Origin: Setophaga petechia
Taxonomy: Eukaryota; Chordata; Aves; Passeriformes; Parulidae
Length of the DNA stretch: 64,000 nucleotides
NCBI GenBank assembly: GCA_024362935.1
Contig: JANCRA010000165.1
Location: forward strand, 62,001-126,000
Direction of reading: 5' to 3'
Each line of letters begins with the position of its first letter. Positions within the stretch are counted from its first letter, which is position 1. Both the position numbers and the translations under genes were made by a program. Below, piece after piece: positions 38,801-49,800 of this stretch. The notes under the pieces were generated by a model that was not told the DNA's origin, ran no database searches, and worked only from the letters and a program-made list of their open reading frames with translations.

Positions 38801-41154
38801 GGGAAAAAGAGAAAGGTCAATTTGATTGACACTCATGCTTCCAATTAATTCCCACCTAGCTATGAAAGCTGGAGCAGATTCAATCATGGCACTGTATTAG
38901 TAACCAAGACATGCTTGGCTCTGCATTTACAGCAGCAAACCAAATGTCAGTCTGCACACCTAACTGCCTCCTCTGATGTGCACAAAGGTACTTTTACAGA
39001 TACAGGAAATACAGGCTTATTTTTTCCCAGAATGTCTTTACAGCAGTATAACAGCCATTTATATTAAAGACTACCATAATGGTTTTGAGAGCAATAGTAA
39101 GTGTTAAAAAAACTCCATCATGGACTCACTACCTGAAAACAAATCAAAATTCAAAATCAAAATTCTACCAAAAGCTCAGCATATACGATGTAAAGTAGAA
39201 CACAGACACAGGTATCACCGTTGCTAAACAGCTAAAAAAAATATAAATCCCAGTTTTCTGAGACAAATAGAAGAGGTCATTAAACAAAATGGCATCTGCT
39301 GCAAATATCCTGTTGATGAAAAATTTGAATTTCAGTGTATCAGAACTATACAAAAGTGAAAAATTTGAAGTGAAAAATTTATATGGTTTTTGTTCAAAGA
39401 CTGATTTAGTAATGGCAAACATTGTTAGAGTTTGGATTTCTGCACATTTCAAAAATCACAATACAGTTTCTGTTCCAGCTGAAGAAACTACAAAAAAAAT
39501 TAATACATAAGTTTCAGACCCACGTTTTATTTCATTTTGCCCACGACCTAATGAATGTCAGACAGGACAGATTCAAAATAACATTTGTTGCTCCAAGCAC
39601 ATGAATGACACCAATGCCACAAACCATGGACGCTGAAGATATGCAGGACCAGACACAGATTGTCTTGCTCTATCCTTCCTCAATCTGGTTTTTGAAAAAG
39701 CCATCAGAATACCTCCTTAGAGATCACCACCATTTGTCTTGAATCATATCTTGAGAAGACTCATTTTTCACACAGCAAAGCCTCTGTGCTTCACAAATCT
39801 GCATTACAGAGAGAGGTGTTTGGAAAATTATATGTAGAGGAAATTGCAAGGTATGAAACCTTAAACTTGGAGGAAATGTAGTCATGGGAAGCAGTGCTAA
39901 ACTGCACAAACGATACACTAGCTTCTAGCCCACATGACTATCAGACAATCCCATGTACATATTAGGTATTTATGTACACTGGAGTGTCTCAGGCCTAATC
40001 CTTCTCCAGGAAGCCCATTTTGCCTAGGGATCACAGTCTCTCAGCTGCTTAGCAACACCCAGGCACTTAAAAGTATTTGCTGTTTCCATGTTTTCTGAAC
40101 AACTCCAGTTTAAACAGATTTTTTTTCAGGAAAGAACTTCAAATTCTTTATAGCTATCTGTACAGTCAATTGTACCCTTAAAGCCTAGCAGGTCTTCATG
40201 AGGGTGAACTGCAGGCAGAAGAACACAACAGCACAGAAACCCTTATCTGCTTGAAGCAGCAGAGCTGTGCATGCCATCCCTCTGCGACTGTGACATGGAA
40301 AGACAGATGTTAGGAACTGGGAGAGGCTACCCTTGATGCTGCTTTAAAAAAACGAACAGAATTTAACTTTTCCTAGGACTGTTCTGAGAGGAGTAAAACA
40401 AGCACACAAGGACATAGCATAATATCTAGCAGAGATGAGAGCATTCTCATCTGAGCAGAGGAGTTCAGTGCATGCAGTATTTAGCAAATAACCTTCTGTT
40501 GTCCTTTGTTACTATCAACCATGGCTGCTTCTATCAAGTGGGGTTTTTTTCTGTAATTTCAGTCCCAAATTTTTCAATTGAAGGCATCCATACTAACATA
40601 TTGATAGAAACAATTTTTTTTTGGCCAGAAGGGAACAGAAAGGCATTTCCATCTTCCAGAGTCTTTGCTCTAATTACTAGAGTCCCCTTTTTTGTTTCAG
40701 ATACCCAAGATCAAAATTTCAGTATGTCAGTACAGTGGCAAGACAAACATACAAATTATAACTTCTGTAAATTTCAAAAAACACATGAATTGAAGCAGAA
40801 TATAAATAATCTAAGATGACTGATAGAACACAGAGGAGCTTTTTGTTCCAGTCAGTGAATTGATGGTCAACGAAAATACAGATCCTAGCACTGGTAGCTT
40901 TTGTCTTTAGCAACATGGAGAACTGTGATTATCTTGTTGGTACTGCAACTCAGTATTATTCTTATTTGCTCTGCAAGATTATGAACAAAATAAACTTTCA
41001 AAGGAAATATTTTCTCTAATCATTTACAAAGACGAGTTGTGCAATCAGATGTTTTGCACCTTATACAGTGCTTTAGTTGCTGACACTTTCTTTGTTGCCA
41101 CTAGTCTCTTTTAATGCAGTCTTGACATTGCGGTTTCTAAGTCAGAAAAAAATC
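35851..41154. other. 5-kb unique interval, no gene seen
   Basis: AT-rich, with no recognisable gene or transposon. A 16-bp A7GCT7 palindrome lies at 38050-38065. The longest open frame is 115 codons (40472-40819, plus) and has no known motif. Confidence 0.5.
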
Positions 41155-41284
41155 TTTTTTTTTTTTTTTTTTTTTCTGGCAGCAGTTTCAGTTTTCCTCT
41201 CACAGAGATCTTTTGATAACTAAAACTCTTTTGATGGGGCTGCAATCAATTAGCAGAAGACTATGCTGGAAAGTTTTCCACTTA

Positions 41285-41315
<31 letters not shown>
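41155..41315. repeat. T21 and A30 homopolymers in inverted arrangement
   Basis: A run of 21 T (41155-41175) is followed 110 bp later by 30 A (41286-41315). The two can pair as a long A/T inverted repeat. CR1 does not leave poly(A) tails, so the A30 is not an obvious LINE tail. No processed gene copy is recognised upstream of it. Confidence 0.9.
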
Positions 41316-41317
<2 letters not shown>

Positions 41318-42190
41318 GAGTTCTTATGTCCAGACAGTGAAAGACTTGGACTTGCTTGCTGTGCATACCATTCAAATTCATTTTAGCACATACCTGTTAT
41401 TACTTTCTGACAACACTGGAAGTATAACAGCAAACATGAAGAAGTAATGCCGATATTTCTACCATCCCCAAGAGAGGAAGGTCATGAAGAAACTGTGATT
41501 CTTGCCAACTACTTTTACTTTCCTTCCCACAGAACAAGGTGACAGGGTTTTTGTTTGAAGTACTCTCAGATGACCTTTCTGGACCCATGCAAAATCACAG
41601 TTTTGGGTATTGGTTATGCCATAGCATACTTTCTATATACACATGCACATACATACAGACACTATCAATGGATCTATACCCAAACCTAGATATGGTGGCA
41701 CTTTTAAATACTGGCAATTACAAGGTCAACAGAGGAAATTAAAATTGTTTCCTAAACTCCCATACTTGTCTATTGGTGTCATAATTAACATTCATTACAT
41801 CAGCACATATTTCAGTTAAGAATCAGATTGTGTTATTTCAGGTACATCTCAAGTAAGAGCAGGAACTTAAGACATATTTCAGAGCAACTGAGTAACAAAT
41901 GATTTTAAAAAGACAGCTAACTAGATAACTGCTAATCCTTCAACAAAGCTTATAATCAAAGAAGTGATGAAAGGTTTCAAAAACCCCAAGAAGTCTTAGC
42001 CTACTTTTAACCTGGCCAATATTTCATGGAAAAACAACCTAAAATAATACAAAAGTAGTATTTAAGGAGAGATTTTACAGATTATTTTCACAACAGATAA
42101 TTTTTAGAATTTTGGTAAGCATTCCAACATTTTCAGTGAAAGGAAGACAAACAAAAATGCAACACAATGATTTCTAATGATATAAAAAGG
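41316..42190. other. Unique DNA, nothing recognised
   Basis: AT-rich sequence between the A30 tract and the LTR remnant. Short open frames only. Confidence 0.5.
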
Positions 42191-42321
42191 TGTGCTGGTT
42201 TTGGCAGGGATATAGAATTAATTTTATTCACAGTACCTAGTATGACGGTATGGTTAGTATTTGTCCCAAAAATGTTGTTGATGTGTGGTATTTTGTTGCG
42301 ACCTGGGCTTAAATTGTGATA
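42191..42321 (+). mobile_element. ERVL-type LTR, extreme internal deletion
   Basis: The start 'tgtgctggttttggcaggga' followed by 'gaattaattttattcacagt' is the 5' end of the same avian LTR type seen at 1292. After about 100 bp it jumps to 'acctgggcttaaattgtgat', which corresponds to the LTR's 3' terminus. Only about 131 bp remain, with no TATA box or poly(A) signal. No clear target duplication was found. Confidence 0.75.
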
Positions 42322-43122
42322 GAGAGGAATAAGAAATGGACAGTAACTGCTGCTACGGGAAAATACTGTATTTTGTGTGATATGAATGAGAAAATACTCA
42401 TTGCCTCAGAAATACTTGGAGAAAATTTAGAAAGATCTACAGACACTACTCATCTGTCTGACTGTGGCAGATTCTACAGCTTTTGCAAAACTGCAAAGAG
42501 CTTAAGCTAGTTTGTGAAAGAAAGAATAATCTCTACTTCATTTCAGTTTACAGCAGTGAAAAAAAAGGGTGCCCTTGCCCTATAATCCATTTGGACAACC
42601 ACTGGTGTGCACTGCTGGCACATGCAGCACTTTGGAAGCAGTCATTAAAAACTGCCTTTACTCCTAATCACAAGGTGATTTGGAGTGCACAGCACAAACA
42701 GAAAGTGACTTGAGAAACTGACTTCCTTTCCCACCCCAAAACAGTAGTACATATTGCCTCTCATAATTAGTATTTCATTGATTGAGGCATTTATTCCCCA
42801 ATGCTATGAGAACAGCATGCTGGCTAACATCAGAGCAGTTTGTTCTCCTCCAAAATGCGTGTTTCAAGTATCCTTGCTCATTAGACATGACATGATCAAG
42901 ATGCATGTACAAAAGTGCAGGAGTACATAGCAGGCTTTCTGTCAACTTGCATGTGGTACTGTGAGTGTAGTCAAATTTAAGGGTTTGTAAAGCTAACAGC
43001 CATCTACTATGATAGTGGAGCAAAAGGGGAAATAGCAAGAGTCCAACATTGTCTATAAATATTAGTTTCCTATTAAAAATGGAAAACTGACAGATATCTC
43101 AGTGAAATTCATTTTGTCAATT

Positions 43123-43153
<31 letters not shown>

Positions 43154-46130
43154 GCAAAACCTTAAAAAACAGACAAAAAAAAAATACTAGATTTATTATC
43201 ACATATTTAAAAATGACAAAGAAATCAGCTGGGAAAAATGTTTCTCCACCCAAGAAAGCATTTTAAGAACCTCAGTCCCACAGGTTTTTTAGTACACAAT
43301 ATATTTTAGGAATCTAGGTTTGAGCAAGTACACTCTCTGCAACTCTCTGTAAGACAAAACACTAAATAAATGTTAAATTGGAAAGCATTTTTGACCTGTC
43401 TTGGGTTTTTGCTCATCTGTATACTCATGCTCAAGAACATTTCTAGCTATTAAGATCAATTCCTTACAACTGCAACTTCAAATTAGAAAGTGACTGGCAT
43501 TAAAATCTTTATAGTAGCTTAATTAAGCAAACTTCATAATTTGAAAGTAACTGACTGTGGTAGCACACCTGAGTGAAATTGACTATTCTTAGAATAGATT
43601 ACAATAGATATATTTTCATAGGGTAGAAAAAAAGAGAGAGACCAGCAGAAAAAAACCACTAGAATTAGGTAAGTCAACACCTTTTGTAGAGCAGTGCAGA
43701 ACAACTCCTTCCAACCCCAAAACACTAGTCTATTAATATGTTTCACAGTGATGTTTGCTCCAGCTAATAAAACCTTAGTTGGAGGAGAAAGAACCTCTTT
43801 CAGAGGCACAAGAACTATGAGACTTGTGTTGGGCTTACTATGTCATGTCCTTTTTCACCCATCACAATGTGCACAAGGTATTAGCATGTGTTCTCTCAAC
43901 AAGCCCTGTATTTTCAGATCCAAAGCCTTTATCTCAAATCCTTAACTCAGATCTACAGGGTTTAACTGAATATGCCCAAACAGCATTTGTAAATATAACC
44001 CCCTAAAATATCAGCAGGTTTAAGTGCAGTGAAAGAAACACATTTTCCAGGAAAAAAATTCATTCTCAGTAAGAGAGCTTTGCTTATATACACTGCCAAA
44101 AAAAAAAAATTAGGGAGAAAAACAATCAAGAAAATGAAAGAAACCCTTTAACTTTTTTTCTTTCCAACTGTATGTCAAATCAATAGTCCTTCTGTGGAAT
44201 TAATTTACTTTGTACCCAGGTAGACAAAATTGAAAATTTAATCAATAGAAAAGAAAACTTGTTTGACACATCCTGAGCGATAATGACCAATGAGTTTGCT
44301 CTGCTGCCTCATTTTCCCCCCACAGAATCACTATTTTCTGCCCAAGAGCTATAACAATAATACTACTAAAAAACAGAAAGCTGTTCTACCCATACCAGAG
44401 CTACACCTGCCAGGGAGAGTTCAATTGCAGGGCAACATTCTAAAAATGAAAAAAGAAAAAGAGAAAATAAATTATGGACAGCCCTCAGAATACATCTTTG
44501 CCATGAGCACTCCTCTGATAAAATGTTATTTAATTACATTCCAGTAAAAAATGAGGCATATTTAGGAGCTAATGGCCCCCTATTATCTACTGAAAGGAAC
44601 ACATAATTTTCCTGCAAGCACTAAAAGAAAAAAAGGAAAGCAACTGTTCAAAAAAATATAATCCAAATTTTCCACCCTCACTCAGCCATTCAACTACTGA
44701 TCTACTGTATATGAATTTCCCTTCAAATTTAAGTTACTTTTCATTACAGGAATCTATACTCAACTCTACCATAATAGTTCTAGAAATGAAAAGATTTCTA
44801 TAACATGGGAAATCCTCACATTTGGGCTACTGTAAACCAAGAAAGATATACAAAGTCCCCTGGTACTCACAGAGAAATCCATCATGTTAGTATCGTCTTT
44901 TCCCCAAAAAGGTGAGGATTCAAATACAAAATAGTGGCACAATTGCTGTCACTGTCATAAACAAAAATGCATTCTCACAGGAAGGTTTATGGCTCAGTGT
45001 GAAGACAGGATGAGAGGTTCCGTATCTGTAAGATGAGCCTGTAAATGTTTTCATCACTGAAAGGGGGAAAGGTATAATAGAAAATAAATATTTAAATTTT
45101 GGACAGGCTATAGATGATACATAACAGCTGTGGTCATAAGTGACAACATATTTTAATCATACTTCTTTAATAGCATAGGAAATACTCAGCATATAAATCT
45201 ACACATATACAACATGGATAATTAATAATTACTCTAATCATATTCAATCTATATTATACATACAGGGTACATGAAGATACAAAATCATAAGTATTATATG
45301 TATATATATACCATGTACCCATATGATATCTATGTGCCATGCAAATGAGCACAGCACTCTAAAATTTTAGGATGGGATGGATGTAAGCTCACCTAAGTAG
45401 TTCAGGTATCTATGAACTACTCATCCACAACTCAGCCATTTACTGTTGGTCTCCTGTATAATCAACAGAGTGGAAGAACAACTGGCAGCAGCTGAGTCCT
45501 CTGTATTTAAGTCCACTTCACACAGATATATAGCAAGGTAACAGTACTTCCAGAGCTAGACTGGGGGAACATTAATTCACACTCCTAGCCCCCTAACTCT
45601 TCTATGATTTCTCATCTAGACTTTGGTTTCCAAGTTAAGTTGTTAACAGGACAATTAATTCAAAATCAAATGCTGATCTACAGTAAGTTCATGAATATGA
45701 CATTGGCTGTATCGTGTCTCCTATGGATCTAGCAAATATATACAGGTATTTGTTCCATATGGAAAGTTTAAAGAACAGTTAAACACAAAAACACTGACCA
45801 GCTTCAGTACCTTGACTGAAAAATAACACTATTGGAAATTAATTACTTTTTTTGGGTTTATATGTTGCACCACACTTTTGTTGACCTGAGTGAAATTAAC
45901 ATGGTTCTTGCTCTTAATTTTAAAAAGTGTTTAGTCATTTCAGCACTATTTTTATTTGAATAAAATTTTCCAGTTACTGCAGCCATAAAGTCTCAAAGAT
46001 ACTTCACATTTTTCTTCACAACCTTTTACAAGTCATTAAATGTTTCTTAAAGTAATTTTTTAAAATATGGCAAGGCTCTGCAAAACTACTGTTTTGAAGA
46101 TCATGGTAAGCAGTGTATCATTATGAAGGA
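42322..46130. other. Unique DNA with an A29 tract, no gene seen
   Basis: No gene or recognisable transposon. Notable are the A29 run at 43125-43153 and a short A12 run near 44098. Frames up to 91 codons lack known motifs. Confidence 0.5.
43125..43153 (+). repeat. A29 homopolymer
   Basis: Twenty-nine uninterrupted A residues, read directly. It is the third long homopolymer within 2 kb. It could be a retroposed tail or simple slippage growth. No source transcript is recognised. Confidence 0.92.
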
Positions 46131-46202
46131 TTTCATCTCCCAGAATGCTGATTCTCTAAGACAATCAATAGCTGGTTTCTCCTGTATCTTCTGTCAGGAG
46201 TC
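46131..46202 (-). mobile_element. Probable ERV leader remnant after the primer-binding site
   Basis: On the minus strand the sequence downstream of the primer-binding site runs 'gactcctgacagaagataca'. This is where the untranslated leader before gag would lie. No gag coding sequence follows, and below about 46130 the sequence looks like ordinary unique DNA, so the element is truncated here. Confidence 0.4.
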
Positions 46203-46221
46203 ATCCCCATATGAGCCACCA
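46203..46221 (-). other. Primer-binding-site-like sequence, tRNA-Pro type
   Basis: On the minus strand this reads TGGTGGCTCATATGGGGAT. The gammaretrovirus-type tRNA-Pro primer-binding site is TGGGGGCTCGTCCGGGAT, so most positions agree, with one extra G. It starts two bases after the proposed LTR end, the spacing seen in gammaretrovirus-like elements. This site is the main reason for calling the LTR class I (ERV1). Confidence 0.6.
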
Positions 46222-46223
46222 AT

Positions 46224-46593
46224 TATTAGCTTTGGTGCTTGGCACCAATCTGACTGTCACCATCAGTTTATCATTACTGTAAAACTTTCATACCTTCTCT
46301 CTGTGAGTTCCCACAGGCAGCTTCTCACAACACTGACTTCTTTTTCTTCTGCATGGATGACTGACTCCTCCCTGTGCCTTGCACAACCACCTTACCCTTA
46401 CCACTCCTCACAGCACAGCCAACAAACTCCAGCTCTCCTCTCAGCTAGCTAACCCACTCTTTTATAACGCCCATCCTTACTGGACATAGCTGTGACCTAT
46501 TAAGGGCAGGGCTGTTCCTACTCTTTGGTAATTAGTACAGGTGCAGCTCCTCAGGGGTGAGATTGCCTTCAGCACTATATCTATTCTCCTACA
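46224..46593 (-). mobile_element. ERV1-like LTR, about 370 bp
   Basis: Read on the minus strand, it starts TGTAGGAGAATAG, contains 'gaggagctgcacctgtacta' and 'aataggtcacagctatgtcc', and has a TATA box (TATAAAAG, 46459-46466). It ends near 'gctaata', two bases before the primer-binding-like site. I recognise the U3 wording as an avian LTR type. A weak GATAAA at 46267-46272 could stand for the poly(A) signal. The terminal CA has become TA. A 109-codon frame on the plus strand across this block is an accident of the LTR sequence. Confidence 0.68.
46459..46466 (-). promoter_or_regulatory. TATA box of the ERV1-like LTR
   Basis: The plus strand CTTTTATA reads TATAAAAG in LTR orientation. It lies about 130 bp from the LTR start, a normal U3 position. 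Confidence 0.55.
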
Positions 46594-46595
46594 AT

Positions 46596-46609
46596 CCACC
46601 CTCCCACAG
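46596..46609 (-). other. Polypurine-tract-like sequence beside the LTR
   Basis: On the minus strand 'tgtgggagggtgga' directly precedes the LTR start (TGTAGG). Retroviral plus-strand primers are purine tracts in this position, upstream of the 3' LTR. The tract is interrupted by T and is therefore only suggestive. Confidence 0.35.
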
Positions 46610-46830
46610 GTACTTGCTCCAGAGACTCGAAATTTACCCTTAGAGCAGAAAGCCTTGAGCGTTTAGACTCTACGTGGCTGTCCTGCTGAGGCACAGTCCC
46701 GCAGAACAGATGCAAGGACTCACAGGGGCGCTACTTCATGCCGACTGGGAATCCTCTGAGGTACTCTGAGCTATTCTTACCTACCCAGTATGGACCAGAC
46801 ACTCCAAAAGACCTGGGAAGTACATTCTAG
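46610..46830 (-). other. GC-richer segment beside the LTR, possibly ERV 3' internal DNA
   Basis: This segment has several CpGs (for example in 'cccgcagaacagatg' and 'ggggcgctacttc'), unlike its AT-rich surroundings. It sits where the region upstream of a 3' LTR would be. I see no coding frame and cannot match it to env. It may be unrelated. Confidence 0.3.
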
Positions 46831-49800
46831 GAAGTGGCAGTGTCCTTGTGACCTGTTGGCTGAACAAGGACCTAGTTCTTGTGAAGGACTGCAGTGCAAT
46901 AAGAAACCTCCTTCCCTCAGGGAGCTTTCAGTTTTCATAGCAAAAAACAAAGCTGTAAGGCATCTTTATGTGAATAAACTACACAGATTCATGTAGCAGA
47001 GCTACTTAGAGGAGCTCTGCCTATAGCAAAGCAACCTGCAAATGAAAACATAAGTAAATATTATCTGTCACAATCCTATGCTTTTCACAGATGAATGGCC
47101 ATGAAGGAAACTACTTAATGTATAAACTCAACCCACATATAATAGCTGGATGTCCATCTGGAAGAACCACTGAGAGATTGGTCTGGGATTACTATACAAA
47201 AAAATTCAAGCAAAACCAAGATGATGAAAAATGGGATGCATTTCTATGATTAACAGACACAGAAGGGGACAGAATATAAAATTAGTGTTGTTATCATTAA
47301 AAAATGTAGGAACAGTCCACACAAAGAAGCCTACTTAAGTCTACCATTAAAGCGTTTTGTAGCAGTTTTGTAGCGCTTCTATTTGTACAGAAGAAAATTA
47401 TTCATCTTATTGAGGAGATTTGTTCAACAAGAGGTTTTTTATTCAAGAAGAATTTAAAAAAAAAACAACAAAATGAGGGAAGAAACACTTCTCCTTGAGA
47501 TCACTGCATCAGGGATTGAACATCAGGAGAGATATCCTCAAACAGGCATATACTGGCATAACCCTTCCAAGTTCTTCTGTCGGAAATTTTTCAAGAAAAG
47601 TAAAGTCAAGTAAAGCCAGTAGCTTTCTCTTACTACCTTACAGAAATTATCCAAAAGTCAGGTCTAAGGAAGCATTCACCCTGTTTTGGTAATACCCAGG
47701 AACTGTCAACTCCTCCCCTGAATCACAGCATGAAAACCACTGCATGGTATTTACTCTGAAAAAGCCTGTTTTATTTTAGTATTTCATTCTAGCTAGTATG
47801 GGAGTTAAAGAATGTGAATTTTGCCAAATATCCACTTAAAATTATTGAAAGTAAATAATTTTTAAATTGTGTGAGCTCCCGTGGATGAGAACTTAGAAAG
47901 CCAAGATCATTAGAGAAGAACAGTCTTAAAATACTACTGTTCCAAAAGTATGTAAAAAAGCTTTAACTCTGCAGACTGGTTATGAAGCTCAAGGAGTCTG
48001 AGATAGTTCAGATAAGAAAATTAAAAATATAGGAAAATTGATTTAGTCATTTATTTATGTAATCACAAGCAAATCTAGCTCACAGCAAATGGAAAATTGC
48101 AGAAGGTTTCTAATGAGTGAACCTTTACTCTATTTATGTAGAGGAACATATGGTTCCAGAAAAACTGGAACAGAAAAAATCTGACTGCTCTAATGATGGG
48201 GTTGTTAACACAATTGTTATTTAAGCACTCTGGCATTTCCCTTTCTTCAATTTCCTAAAGCCTTGCCAAGTGTTAACCATTTTCACTGCAATGCAGAGAT
48301 CCTCCAAGCCATCATGGAGTTGTCATAACTGCTAGGTCATCCTTTGTCTTCCTGCTACTCCCTGCTTTGTCAACTATACATCTTCCAGATTGTTCAATAA
48401 ATGAGACAGCAGTTTGACAGACAGCAGCTTTGTTTGCAAAAGAATCCTAATTAAGCCTTGGAGAAGCCTTTCTTCTGCAAAGGAAGAAACATTCTGTTGA
48501 AAACTTTGAATCGTATAATCAAGTCCTTAACAACAACATCTCCTAACTTTTATAAAAGTAATACATGCTTTCCAACATCACTTTAAGGTGTAATTATTTA
48601 TATCTTGCTGAGTATTATTTTGCAAACGAAATGGGCATCACTACCTTAAAAAATAAGTTGAAAAATATTTTTATTACGCAGCTGCAGAAAACCAGTTTGA
48701 AAATGTATTTGGAGAACAAAATCATCAATAATTCCTGTTTAGCTTCTCTCCCACCCGCTACATCTCCAACAAACCACTAACATTTATTTGGTTGATAGAC
48801 TTCGTGTATTCCCATTGGTACTTTGAGGATTTTCCAAATTTTCCTACTTTGCTTTCTCAGGGTCTAAAGTCTTATAAAAAATTAGAGATTTTCAGAAGGT
48901 TGTTTCCTATATCTTAACTTTTTTCTTCATACTAGCTATGTCCGAGAGAGAAAATGACCCAGTTGTTCAGTGATTTGACTTCCCAGCTTTTGGGAAAATC
49001 CAGCTGGCAGGAGCCATCTAAGCATGTCCAACTTAGTTGGTTGCAGCAACCAGCTAAAACCAGTTGCAATACTGGTATGAGAGTGATGGGGCTGCTGTGG
49101 GGTCCCCACTCCCAGGTACAGAAGGAAGCAAGCCAGGAAAAGGTACTGAGTTCAGCACCAGCAGCCTTGGGTGAGATGAAATGCATATCCCATCCTTAGA
49201 GATTCTGGCACACAGTTCAGAGTCAGGGAAGTTGGTTTCTCTCTTGTTAAACTATCATGAAATAATTTCTAAGCTGCACCTCTTGGCTGTTATGGAAATG
49301 ATACACATCCATGTCCAAATCATATCCCAGCTAGGAAGACACCTATATTTCCAATACCTGTGCTATGCATTTTTGTATCTCTAGAGCTCCTTTTGAGTAT
49401 TAGAATGGTTAATCACTTTATTTTCCTTTATATGAACAGAAAGTTGACTCCATGAAGTTCACGTTTTCATCATATCTGTTCTCTTAACGTTGCCAAATGT
49501 TGCTATAGAGTGAGGTGATCAACAGACACCTAAAACCTTGAAAAAACTCATACTATTGATATGCAGCAAAGTTCTGATTAATTCCATAAATATCCCTTTG
49601 CAAAGAACAGAACATTTTCAAACCTTGTTTTGCTTAATAAAACAAGTTCACAGAATCAGCATGACAGTCTTCCTGCTTGTCATGATAATGAATTTTTAGA
49701 TCATACAATATTTTAACTATTACAGTAAAACCTGCAACATTGTAACTAACTCAGAAGATGGGTTTGTATGTTTTAAAGTAAGCTGATCGGAAATATTTTC

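Noticed and set aside
46123..46452. 109-codon plus-strand frame
   Set aside because: It is antisense to the ERV1-like LTR and its leader.
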